A stretch of DNA of 22,683 bases from Sergeia podlipaevii (lineage: Eukaryota; Euglenozoa; Kinetoplastea; Trypanosomatida; Trypanosomatidae). The stretch spans positions 1 through 22,683 of the forward strand of contig JASANZ010001894.1 of the NCBI GenBank assembly GCA_030849805.1. Direction: 5' to 3'. Shown piece after piece: positions 1 to 9,245 of this stretch (its first letter is position 1; each line of letters starts with the position of its first letter). The translations under genes and the position numbers were made by a program. The notes under the pieces are model-generated. The model made no database searches. It worked only from the letters and a program-made list of their open reading frames with translations, and was not told the origin of the DNA.

Positions 1-394
1 TGTACTTGTCGTAGTTTAATTTTTTTATTATTTGCGTATCCGTCTTTGAGATATATATATATATATATTATCTTGCGTGTGTGCTTTTTGGGTTGCCACC
101 TGTGCAGAGGACGGGCGTTTTGTGATACATATTAGACTATTCAGCCTACAAGCGGTCAACACGTGATAATCATTCTTCTTTCATACACACATATATAAGA
201 AGAGAGGCAGCTAAAAAAAAAAAGAAAATCTGCATAAGAAAGCACTCACTTTGTTTTATACGTTATATATGTCTTCCTGCTTGTAGAAAAATTGTGTTCT
301 GTATGAAAGGAGATTCGTACGAATAACTTTTTTATTTTATTTTTTTCTATTAACAAGGGATTTTTTTTCCACTCGCACTTTTCTTTTGTACCTC
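1..394 (+). other. Upstream spacer and leader of the first gene
   Basis: No gene is visible here. The stretch holds an (AT)9 tract at 51-68, an A11 run at 213-223 and T-rich DNA. The last ATG before the start codon at 395 is at 303-305. The part from about 327 on is the probable trans-splicing signal and 5' leader of the 814-aa gene. Confidence 0.7.
328..357 (+). promoter_or_regulatory. Predicted spliced-leader acceptor for the 814-aa gene
   Basis: A T-rich pyrimidine tract at 328-350 is followed by AG at 356-357, the last AG before the ATG at 395. This would give a 37-nt leader without an ATG. The upstream ATG at 303 falls outside the spliced mRNA. The rule that the first AG after a pyrimidine tract is used is known for trypanosomatids; its use here is inferred. 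Confidence 0.6.
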
Positions 395-2839
395 ATGTTT
401 GAAGACAATCAGGGTGAAGAGATTGTGGAAGATATAGATGAGTACATAGCAGGCAGCCCATTCTGCCATCCCGCTCCTTGTGTTAAGGTAAGTAGACTAC
501 GTCCTAAGCGCGTAGACGCCTCACTTCATGCTTCCCCTTTTGGTGCTTGCATACTTGCACCGAGTTTTTATGGGGGTCTCCGAAGTATTGACGACGATAT
601 GCCCTTCTCTCTAGATGACCATTGTTCTGGAGATGCGCTTTCCTACGCAACTCCCAACCACTTGTTCTCAGCCAGCGAGTGCGACCCAATGGGCAGTCCA
701 CGCAGTGGACAGTTCTTGACCCCGCGAAACGTGACCACTACCGTCACTCCCTCAACCATGTCACCAGTACTCAACAGTTATCATCCTCCGCAAAAATTTC
801 TGAGTGTACGGCAGACGACTTCGCTCCCCACCTTGGGCACGCAAAGGGCACGCGTGTCACAGCAGCACTCCACTAGTAGCTGCCCTAACAATGAGCTGAG
901 CAGGAGTAACAACATTTTAGCTGCGGCGCCAAATATCTCTGTGAATAGCCATATAAGTAAGCCACTCATCCCAGGCTCTCCTGATGCGCAAGAGTATGGT
1001 GTCCTGTCACCCGACACGGCTGATCTTGTGGCGCCAACACAGAGGTGCGTGAGACACGACAGGGCACATGGAACGAATCATCGGAATCTACCTTACCCAA
1101 CATACGCCTCTCCAGCTGCAGATAAGACATTGAGCAGCGGCAGCGCCACCAGAGGTGGCCTCGTTTCGGAAATCCGACGCTTCACCAGCCCGGTCATGTT
1201 CACAGGACTTGAGAAAGCTGAGTCGCAACCTGAGACTCAGGCCGGCACCCCTGCGTCTGCACAATCCCTTCCAGCTGTGCCGCCCGCGCCTACTGTAGCA
1301 ACACTCAGTGGCGCTAATGTAGAGAGTAGTAGCCCGAAGCCGCCAGCCTCCCACAATGTGCTCTCACAGCAATTGGTGCGCGATCGTGTTGCGTCTACCG
1401 AGCGTCAGTACAGTGGGGAGAAGGAGAAAAAGCCACCACCACCTTCTTCCTCACTTCAGCAGACGAAGCTGTCCACCACCACACCACCATCCACTCGTAC
1501 TTGTGGGCTACCCCATAAAGACCAATCACTGTTTCCAGGGGAAACGTTAACGCACACACAAGCTCCCTTGACCCAGGCAACGCATCAGAACGATGCTAAA
1601 CGCTCGGTCAACATTCGTGGCGGTGCGACCACTACCATGGCCACGAGTGCTGCTCCCACTGCTACACATCCAAGCACGGATGTCGGCTTGGCTCCAGACC
1701 CGCTACCCGTGCACTATGGGCCTCAGACCTCAGTCAAAATCGGCACTAGGGCAGCAACAGCGCAGGCGACGACAACAGCAACAAAAAGAACAGCAGCTAC
1801 ACATACGAGGAATCCGCCTCCGAGTAGGAAAGCTGAATCGCCCCCAGTCACAGCTGACGCTAGAAATGCCGCAAACAGCCGCAACCACATTGGCGGCGAG
1901 GTAACAGCAACAAAGACCGGGGTGAAGGAGCGTGTATTGCTGCATCCAGGCTGCAGTGCGGCGCTACACCACACAGGCCCACAGCGCAGTTCACTAACTT
2001 CATCAAATCCTTTACCCGGCGTTGTTCCCAAACAACCACCGCCACCGTCACCACCACTGCAGCGAGAGCAAAGGGCACGGCAAGCCGCCCTTCAACAAGG
2101 CAAACCTTCTGTGGTGCTTGACAATTCAAACAACTCGGCACTGGAGCGCGCAGGCTCAACGACGGCTGGAAGCGTTGATGCATCGCAAGAGCGCAGGGAG
2201 GAGGTGCTACTCAACTCCACAGCACTTGCGAAGAAACACGCACAGCGACGCATGTCTCAGAGCAATCCTTCTCTTTTCTCTAAGAATAGCACCAACAGTG
2301 CCGCTGGCAACAAACTTCAAGACTCTGGGGAGGATCAAATGCGGAGCTCTATTACGAGTTTAAGCCACGGCAAATATGCTAACAGCTGGATGAAGGAAGG
2401 CACACCCAAGGAGGGAGAGGCCGCGTCAGTGCCCCCTCTTGCATCTGAAAGCAGACAGCGCATGTCAAGGCCGCCTGTGCGCACTGGAAATCAATCAACC
2501 ATCATACATACAGCGCAACTTCCCACTGATCAGGTGCCTTCTGAGGGTATCTCTGATACTACCGTGTTTCGGTGTTCACCGCGACCACAACCACCGCCAT
2601 CATCCAATGCAACTTATCTCCCGAAATCCGCGGCACCACGTATGCACCACCACCAGCAGCAGCAGCAAGGCGTCACTACAAAGGCTGTTACTACTGAGGC
2701 CGCCAAGGCATCATTGGACCCCACGGAACTTATACCCGCTAAACCACCACCGGCAGAGAAGGGTTCTCGGCAGCACTGTCGTGGCGGCACTGTACGTAGA
2801 AGAGGAGTGAGCCGCATCCCAGATGTAGCAGAGTTTTGA
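395..2839 (+). CDS. Large disordered Pro/Ser/Thr-rich protein with C-terminal SxIP motif
   Basis: This is an 814-aa protein of unknown function with no folded domain that I recognise. The first ATG is at 395; an in-frame TTG nine bases earlier should be ignored in a eukaryote. The first 20 residues are acidic (MFEDNQGEEIVEDIDEYI). The rest is low-complexity, basic and rich in Ser, Thr, Pro, Gln and Ala, with many S/T-P dipeptides (for example GSPRS, LTPRN, VLSPDT, FTSPV) that could be proline-directed kinase sites. Polyproline tracts lie at residues 347-350 and 548-551, each followed by a short Ser/Pro stretch and LQ. A HHHQQQQQ tract is at 751-758. The C terminus is Arg-rich and carries S-R-I-P at residues 806-809, matching the SxIP motif used by EB1-binding microtubule plus-end proteins. 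The TGA stop runs into an A11 tract. A role as a cytoskeletal scaffold is only an inference; the gene call itself is solid because the frame stays open for 2.4 kb with coding-type composition. Confidence 0.85.
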   Translation: MFEDNQGEEIVEDIDEYIAGSPFCHPAPCVKVSRLRPKRVDASLHASPFGACILAPSFYGGLRSIDDDMPFSLDDHCSGDALSYATPNHLFSASECDPMGSPRSGQFLTPRNVTTTVTPSTMSPVLNSYHPPQKFLSVRQTTSLPTLGTQRARVSQQHSTSSCPNNELSRSNNILAAAPNISVNSHISKPLIPGSPDAQEYGVLSPDTADLVAPTQRCVRHDRAHGTNHRNLPYPTYASPAADKTLSSGSATRGGLVSEIRRFTSPVMFTGLEKAESQPETQAGTPASAQSLPAVPPAPTVATLSGANVESSSPKPPASHNVLSQQLVRDRVASTERQYSGEKEKKPPPPSSSLQQTKLSTTTPPSTRTCGLPHKDQSLFPGETLTHTQAPLTQATHQNDAKRSVNIRGGATTTMATSAAPTATHPSTDVGLAPDPLPVHYGPQTSVKIGTRAATAQATTTATKRTAATHTRNPPPSRKAESPPVTADARNAANSRNHIGGEVTATKTGVKERVLLHPGCSAALHHTGPQRSSLTSSNPLPGVVPKQPPPPSPPLQREQRARQAALQQGKPSVVLDNSNNSALERAGSTTAGSVDASQERREEVLLNSTALAKKHAQRRMSQSNPSLFSKNSTNSAAGNKLQDSGEDQMRSSITSLSHGKYANSWMKEGTPKEGEAASVPPLASESRQRMSRPPVRTGNQSTIIHTAQLPTDQVPSEGISDTTVFRCSPRPQPPPSSNATYLPKSAAPRMHHHQQQQQGVTTKAVTTEAAKASLDPTELIPAKPPPAEKGSRQHCRGGTVRRRGVSRIPDVAEF

Positions 2840-3849
2840 AAAAAAAAAATAGAATAAATGGTGAGGGATAGAAAGCAGAATAGGGGGAGAGAGCACCTAT
2901 GACTAAGATTCCTTTATATATATATAAATATTGTTGTGATTGTTTCAGTTCATTTCTTTCGTCAGTTTCTTTGATCGTATTGATGATAAAAGTAGAAGAT
3001 GAGGTTATCATGGCTTCTTTTTTTTTTTTTAATGTGCTTGTCATCCGATCACTACAGTCTTTTCGGCATATTGTGAACCGTAGGTTTACTTGTGTATGTA
3101 TGTGTGTGTGCGTGTGTGCGCTATTGATTCTGCATTGAGTTTAATTCGTAGTAGCTTTACTATCATATTTTTCTTCCTTTTGCCAAGAGTTCACACGTTA
3201 TCTCTCGCTAGTTTTGTCTATGAGTGGGGATTCTGCAGTACACGAGATCTTTTTTTGTTTCTTTTGTTTTAGTTTCCGTTCTCTAATGCATATATCTCAC
3301 TGGAGCATATATGTTAGTGGATTACAGCATCTTGCCATTTTATTTCTTTGTGTTTTGCCTATCGTTTTTGTTTTTAGGGGTTACATTTGCATATTTATCT
3401 GTGTACAAACATTGGTGGCTTCTACGTACTCCCGGCATTACAACGTTATATATATATATATTTATTTTTATAACTTTTTCATTGTTTTTTTTTTTTTTTA
3501 CATATATTTTCTAGAACACGTTTTCTTGTTTTTTTTTCTTTGGCGGTACAGTGGGTAATGAACATGACCCGTAAGTCGTTTGAAAAGCTTTTACTATTTA
3601 TTATTTTTGGGGTGTGTTTACGTCATTCATAAAGATATGGCATGCAAAGAAAGTAGGTCTTCTCTCAAGCACCCCCTTTTTGAACTGAAATGACATGGGT
3701 AGCTACTATCTTCGCTACACCCCTTCCTCCCCCTATCTTATTTTTCTCTCTTTTGTCACCTCTTCGTGATAGTGAGAAGTGCACATGACGTCTGATATAC
3801 AATTTATGTGTGTGTGTATGTTTGTGTGACGTGTGTGCTTTTTTATTCA

Positions 3850-4014
3850 ATGAGGCCAGTAGTACACCTTCAGCATCTTCTTTACGCTTTGACAGATCCA
3901 TCTGCCTCAACTTTGGCTATATATGGGGCTTCGTCCGGTGAACTCATATGGTGCTTTTCCCCTTCTTTTTCTGTTAAAATCACATTTTGCGGTGCTTTTG
4001 CAATGCTATTATAA
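3850..4014 (+). other. Possible small ORF (54 aa), unproven
   Basis: An ATG-initiated 54-codon frame begins MRPVVHLQHLLYALTDPSAS and ends at TAA. Its composition is more balanced than the surrounding T-rich DNA. It is preceded by a TG repeat and a short T6 run at 3839-3844, but there is no convincing pyrimidine-AG acceptor directly upstream. I recognise no family. It may simply be chance in a long 3' UTR. Confidence 0.15.
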
Positions 4015-5175
4015 GTCTGTTTTATTATTATTATTGTTTATGTTTGAAAAGTTTTCTTTATCATATGAAAATGTTTATTTGACACGGTAAGGATAAGGTT
4101 GAACTATGAAAGAGTTTATACACATTAGTTTCAGTTTTATGCACGCATACACGCACTCAGCTCTCCATCTTTTTTTTTTTCTTCGGAAATTCTAAAGAAG
4201 ATGGGAGACACTACTTGTTTTTGTTTTTGTTGTTGTTGTTGTTACTGCATACTGTTTGACATATATATATATGTGCTCACTACGTTCCTTTGTTGCTTCT
4301 TTTTCACAAGAACAACAGTATCCAATCGTGTGGGTAACTTGAAGGTTGGAAGAGAAAGGTGGCAGCGTAGTAGATCAAGAGACCCGTGTTGATTGAGACT
4401 TTTTTTTTTTCTCTTTTCATTGATACTTTTACTGGTGGTCCCTCAGTTGGAAAGTTAAAATGTTTCTCTGTGCCACCATTTTTTTTTTTTTTACGCGTGT
4501 GTGTGTGTGTGTGTATGTATCTTGCTTTATTGCAAGTTAATCCTTTTTCTATCTTCCGTGACAGCCTTATTCATTATGAGCTTGTGTGTGTGTGTGTTTC
4601 TTTTCTTCTCCCTCCCTCTCTCGCTGCGTGCTTATTTTTATGTGTGCACGTGCTTGTGTTGACGTTTTGTTTTCAATTTGCTTCTTTGAAGTTATTGGCA
4701 GGCGATAACTATATATTTTTTTCTCTTCATTTATTGTTGATTGTGGTGTTATGAGCAAAATAATGTTCTAAGATCTCCATGGCTGGTGTACAAAGCAAGG
4801 AAGAGGGGGAAAAAAAAACCAAGAGGACGAATAGGTGGGGAAACAATATTAACAGCGCTCATATACATGAAGCTGACAGGCGATGTATTCAGTAGTTTTT
4901 TTTTTTTTGTCCTTGCGTGGTTATGCGTTTGGTATCAATAACATATGTGTCGCAGTGGCTATTAGCATATTCTCTTGCTTTATTGCTTTATCATTATTAT
5001 TGTTTGGTGTCAATGACCTTTGTGCATGTGAGTGGTAAACGAAGGTTTTTTTTTTGATGGTACCTAAATCTCAGCAACTATTGCAACGATTGATGCATGT
5101 GAAAAAGTAAAAATGATTTTAGCGGCGCCTTTTATATATATATACTAGGAGCTATCTGTGCAAAGATACATCGCG

Positions 5176-5192
5176 CTCACTTTTCTTTTCAG
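5176..5192 (+). promoter_or_regulatory. Predicted spliced-leader acceptor for the Sac1 gene
   Basis: A tract of the form CACTTTTCTTTTCAG ends with AG at 5191-5192, a textbook acceptor. It would give a 300-nt leader with no ATG; the last upstream ATG is at 5113. Other candidates are AG at 5310-5311, after the very strong tract 5259-5287, and AG at 5436-5437. Several may be used. Confidence 0.5.
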
Positions 5193-5492
5193 TGGCGGTC
5201 AGTAGTGTGTGAAAGCATTTTATTTCTGTTCATTTTCTTAACTTACGTACTGATAGTGTCTTTCTTTTTCCTTTTTTCTCTTCTGCATTTAACATTTTCA
5301 ACTGATATCAGAAATTGTTGCTTAATACGAACGCATACTGCCAAGAAGCTGTGCTTTTGCCACAGCAGCGTACACACTCAACAGCAGCAAAAAAGCAAAA
5401 AAGCGACGTGATATTTTGTTTTTATTTTTTTACAAAGCATTTCAAGAAATTATTATTTACTCTCCCTCTCTACATATATACACCTTTTTATT

Positions 5493-7997
5493 ATGTCAGA
5501 TCACTCCGGTTTTATCGTCACTAACGCCGCGCGTTTTTATTACTTGCCAAGTAACGCGACACTACGCCCATTGCGCTGGGTGCCTGAGCAGCAGCGCTTC
5601 TTGTTTCTCGACGACAGCTGTGATGAGGATGTCGCAGTTTGTGCAACTCTAGAGGACCTCGTTGCTGGCCTTTGCACTTCACCAGCTGCGGCCGCATCAA
5701 CAGTGCGTGTCTTCACACGAGGCGGGGGCGAAGGGGGTCTTCCTAGCAACTTTGCCGATGGTACGTCGACCGCAGCGAGTAATGTGATTATGAGTGGTTG
5801 TATTTCCTGTCGGGCACTCTATGGCGTACTGCCTATTGGTAGTTGTGACTCTGTGCTGCTCTACGTGTCGGGTGATGAAACGGTTGGGGCATTGCTAGTT
5901 GGGGAAGAATCCCACGAGGTTCGTCGTGTATCCAAGATGGAATGGCTTCGACTGCCTTCTCGTTCCCCCCCTGCTTCATGCGCAGCTGCGAGGGTATCGC
6001 AGGAAGAGGCGAACACTCCAACTGGTGCAGCAGGAGACCACACACCTGAAGAGGAGCCAGATGAGGACACAGATCGTATTGCTGAAAGCACAATGCAAGA
6101 GTACTTACGAGTGGTGGATCGGTTTTGTATGGTTGTTTCGGGACATGGTACTGGCCGCATCCACAGGGAACGTGGTGTCTCGTCCTTTCTCTATTACTCT
6201 CCCACGATTAACTTGTCACTCAGCCCTTCGGAGTTGATGCTACAGCATTCAAGCGCAGAAGCGATTCCGTCGGAGCTCTCCGTGCCTTCCCCGGGAACAA
6301 CCACTGGCTTCTTCGCCTCAAGAGAGGGTCTTTCCCGTCATCTTTTTCAATGGAATCACGCTCTTCAAGAGCAGTTCGTACTCCCTACCTATGCTGTTCT
6401 CTGCGGTCTGTCGCCAGAGAACCACTCGAGAACATTTCCTGCGGGTTCTACAGAGGAGGAGGAGGAGGGACAGCAGCAGCAAAGCTTGGAGTATCAGCAG
6501 CGTGCCCTCGCTCTGTACGTCCCTTCCTTCATTCGAGGCCTCTTTTCTCAAGAGAAGGCACTGTCATCTTCTCAGAAGACTTCTCGGCGTGTCATCACAC
6601 TGACATTGGTCACGCGGCTCTGCTGCAAGTGGTCTGGCACTCGTTACAATCGTCGTGGCCTCGCGCCGGGTGGGAGTGGTGTCGTGGCCAACATGGCAGT
6701 CAGCTCTCTCTGGGTGTGCGAGACAGCGCGTCCGGCGAGAGAGGACGTGGGAGTGGGTTCACCGCAGCGTGTGGCGGTGTATGAGACGCTGCGCGGGTCG
6801 ATTCCCCGTCGATGGGAGCAGCCAGCGAACCTGACCTTCAAGCCCCCAATTCGTATCTCCCCACCCGTCAGTGGCGGCGATGAGCTCTGCGGTCATCTCC
6901 GACTCCTGCAGGCGTTCCTCCCGGATATGAAGGCTGTTCTCTGCTTAGACACGACATCGCTGTCAAAGTTGGAAAAGCCACTCTCTGAGGCCTTTGAGCA
7001 GGCGGTGCGGCGGGTACAAGAGGAGGCAGCCACGGCTGGCAACAACGGTGGCCGCTACCGCCGGTACTTTGAGGATGTGCCGCAGCCGCAGCTGTGGTAT
7101 CTCAAGTGCAACATCAAGAAAGCCATGAAAGGCCGCAGTTACTTCGAATTGAAAACAGAAGTGATAGAGCGGATCAAAGATGTGCTGGTGAAATCTGAGA
7201 GCGATGTTAAGAAGGAGGAGGAGGATGCCACGGAGACACACCACCCTCGTTGGTCAGACTACACTTGCTTTGAGCTGACGCCTCTTCAGAGCAGTGACGG
7301 TGGTAGTACGAGTATTGGTAATCACTGGCGCCGTGCCAGTCAGCAATCTTTCTATATCCGTGTCAATTGCCTGGATTGCCTGGATCGTACTAACCTTACG
7401 CAAAGTCTGCTGACTGGCGCCGTGCTGGCTAGCATGATCCGCTACGTGCTGGGCTGCAGTAGTGGTGGTGATACTGCGTGCGCAGAGGGCGAGGATGGCA
7501 CAGAGAGTGCCAAGGCGCTTCTACGTCTCTACGCAGAGCAAGGTGTTGCTCTTTCACAGCTGTATGCAAGCTCAGAGCCTCACTTTCTCTCCTACATGCT
7601 GCGTGGCCGCGAGACACTGGCGAGTAAGCTGCATGGCGGCCGCATTGCGCTGCGGAGGTGGTACCGTCAAAACTTTTATGACGGCATGAAGCAGGACATG
7701 GTGTCGCTGCTAACGCGACAGCACGATCCGAACGTGTTCAATTCAGACATCGAGAGCCCCTTCTCTCGGGACCTTTCCAGCATGAACTGGCAGGTAGTGT
7801 ATGGCTTGCTGCTCTGCATTGCACCGCTTCTATACACAGTTGTGGTTGCTTGTTTATCTAACAACATGCAAGAGAAGAAGATGTATTCCGCAATTGTGGT
7901 TGGATGGATTATATTTCTTGTGGAGGTGGTGCGTAAGCTGAAGAAGTACAGCGTCACTTACACCAATCGGCCTCTCTTGTCTGTTATACGGGGCTGA
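5493..7997 (+). CDS. SAC1: Sac1-type phosphoinositide phosphatase, membrane-anchored
   Basis: This 834-aa SAC-domain lipid phosphatase probably dephosphorylates PtdIns4P (and other monophosphoinositides) at the ER/Golgi. The catalytic P-loop is RVNCLDCLDRTN, with the CX5R cysteine at C626 and arginine at R632. Other SAC landmarks in order are YYSPT (234-238), FQWN (285-288), GTRYNRRG (382-389), RGSIPRRW (434-441) and the N-L-x-F-KP segment just after. Two hydrophobic segments near the C terminus (about 769-788 and 797-812), separated by a short loop, match the tail of Sac1 rather than the Fig4/Sac3, synaptojanin or Inp types. The protein is about 250 residues longer than yeast or human Sac1. 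The excess includes acidic or Gln-rich insertions near 180-198, 319-332 and 566-580, and His/Ser-rich stretches. No C-terminal dilysine retrieval signal is seen; the tail ends SVIRG. The start at 5493 is the first ATG after a 377-nt ATG-free zone. Family assignment is firm; exact substrate preference is inferred. Confidence 0.9.
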   Translation: MSDHSGFIVTNAARFYYLPSNATLRPLRWVPEQQRFLFLDDSCDEDVAVCATLEDLVAGLCTSPAAAASTVRVFTRGGGEGGLPSNFADGTSTAASNVIMSGCISCRALYGVLPIGSCDSVLLYVSGDETVGALLVGEESHEVRRVSKMEWLRLPSRSPPASCAAARVSQEEANTPTGAAGDHTPEEEPDEDTDRIAESTMQEYLRVVDRFCMVVSGHGTGRIHRERGVSSFLYYSPTINLSLSPSELMLQHSSAEAIPSELSVPSPGTTTGFFASREGLSRHLFQWNHALQEQFVLPTYAVLCGLSPENHSRTFPAGSTEEEEEGQQQQSLEYQQRALALYVPSFIRGLFSQEKALSSSQKTSRRVITLTLVTRLCCKWSGTRYNRRGLAPGGSGVVANMAVSSLWVCETARPAREDVGVGSPQRVAVYETLRGSIPRRWEQPANLTFKPPIRISPPVSGGDELCGHLRLLQAFLPDMKAVLCLDTTSLSKLEKPLSEAFEQAVRRVQEEAATAGNNGGRYRRYFEDVPQPQLWYLKCNIKKAMKGRSYFELKTEVIERIKDVLVKSESDVKKEEEDATETHHPRWSDYTCFELTPLQSSDGGSTSIGNHWRRASQQSFYIRVNCLDCLDRTNLTQSLLTGAVLASMIRYVLGCSSGGDTACAEGEDGTESAKALLRLYAEQGVALSQLYASSEPHFLSYMLRGRETLASKLHGGRIALRRWYRQNFYDGMKQDMVSLLTRQHDPNVFNSDIESPFSRDLSSMNWQVVYGLLLCIAPLLYTVVVACLSNNMQEKKMYSAIVVGWIIFLVEVVRKLKKYSVTYTNRPLLSVIRG

Positions 7998-9245
7998 ATA
8001 TAAAAGGTGTGTGTGTGTGTGTGGGAGGGATGTGACATGGCGAGGGGTCCAGTAGGACTGGCTCATCTTTCTGTGGGATAGCTAATGTGCTTTCTTCTCT
8101 TGCGTTGCCAGTTCCTTTTTTTTTTTACGGAGGTAGTAATCTTATTGCTATTATCATTATTAGTTGCTTTGTTCAGTTGAACAGATATCTTCACAAACGC
8201 AGTACGTTCTAAAAAAAGAATAAATATGATATGCGAGTTGGTTTCAGAGTCAATACAATGGTGGTGATATGCAGCATGACTAGAAAGGGAGAGGATAGTT
8301 GAGAGCAATAACTGTTATCTTCTCTTTATCTCCTTTGGCAGTATATGCAATGAAGGGTATATTCATAAGGAATATGTATATAGTCGCCCTGACTTCTTGT
8401 TTCCGAAGTTTGTCTAGATTGCATCTGACAAGCAGCTATTTTTTTTTTTTTTGCTCTCAACATCATTATGGTTTTTTTTTTGCTTTGCTTTTACTATACT
8501 ATTGTCTTTTTTTTTTCTTTTTTCTACGGTCCCCACTTTTTTTTCTTTTCTTTGCCTTGTGACAAACTTAGAATAAATTGTTAGTTTTATCAACTAGCAT
8601 ATAAGTAGCGTGCTTGGCAGTGTTAACACCGCCATCACGTAAAACATAAAAAGAAGAGGAGACGACCACTGCTAAACAGTTAACGCATAATTGTTACGGT
8701 GACTCTCACCTTTTATACTTTTCTATATATACTGTTCTTCCAATTACTTGGTACTTGCTTTGCATCAAGATATCAATATTTTTTTTTTAAAGCTAATCTG
8801 AGGTACAATTAGACAAGGATTCAAATAGCAAGCGTAGCAATTTAGGGTTCCAGTAATATATTTTTTCCTTGTAGTGGTTGAACACTTTTTTTTTTTTTAG
8901 AAAGGGTAGGGGGTGCTGCTTTTATACAAACCAGAAAACTTGAGGAAGCAGTGCTTTTCCACAAGTCAGTACATTCATTTTGGTTGCCTACGGTTTTAGG
9001 AGTGAGTATCTCTTCTTAATCGTGCATTTGTCAAAGTGACAAGGAACCTAAGAATATAAAGGAAAACAGAGGAATCATTTAGCTTGCTCTCCTTTTATAT
9101 ATATAGAAGGAAACAAATATATTCTTCTTGCTTAACTATCACTACCAAAAAAAAGAAGATATAAAATAAATAGGTTTTTGTTCGAACTAATATTTCTTGT
9201 TATTGTTGTAAATCAAGTTTTGAATTTGTGCCAAGATACTTATCT
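7998..9245 (+). other. T-rich spacer, no gene seen
   Basis: A (GT)8 tract at 8007-8022 sits nine bases after the Sac1 stop. T runs include 8116-8126 (T11), 8439-8452 (T14), 8470s and 8886-8898 (T13). The stretch 8471-9245 has no ATG at all and probably contains a long leader for the next gene. The single TTAGGG near 8843 is not a telomeric array. I see no RNA gene. Confidence 0.7.
8471..8571 (+). promoter_or_regulatory. Predicted spliced-leader acceptor for the 282-aa gene
   Basis: The segment 8471-8559 is almost entirely pyrimidines. The first AG after it is 8570-8571; there is no AG between 8471 and 8569. Splicing here would give a 674-nt ATG-free leader. Later candidates are the T13-AG at 8899-8900, AG at 9105-9106 (tract 9082-9097) and AG at 9216-9217. 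Confidence 0.45.

Larger units (their letters stand above)
2840..5492 (+). other. Long T-rich spacer (2.65 kb), no confident gene
   Basis: This is the longest gap between genes. It contains T runs at 3018-3030 (T13), 3485-3497 (T13), 4170-4180, 4400-4410, 4479-4492 (T14) and 4896-4908 (T13). It also has TG-rich microsatellite at about 3090-3120 and 4497-4514, and TA tracts near 2912 and 3448. ATGs are frequent up to 5115 and absent afterwards. It should hold the 3' UTR of the 814-aa gene and the leader of the Sac1 gene. The open frames in it are mostly Phe/Leu/Cys/Val-rich translations of T and TG tracts. One 54-codon ORF at 3850-4014 is less biased and is noted separately. Confidence 0.7.

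Noticed and set aside
485..493. A perfect eukaryotic 5' splice-site match (AAG|GTAAGT) inside the 814-aa gene
   Set aside because: The reading frame is open across it and for 2.3 kb afterwards, cis introns are extremely rare in trypanosomatids, and no paired acceptor is needed to explain the gene.
2981..3080. TGATGA at 2981 as a C-box of a snoRNA
   Set aside because: The base before it is not a purine as needed for RUGAUGA, and no CUGA D-box or terminal stem was found nearby.
8841..8848. TTAGGG motifs near 8843 and 13337 as telomeric repeats
   Set aside because: Each is a single copy with no tandem array.
9178..9190. GTTCGAAC resembling a tRNA T-loop
   Set aside because: No acceptor stem, anticodon arm or B-box spacing can be built around it.
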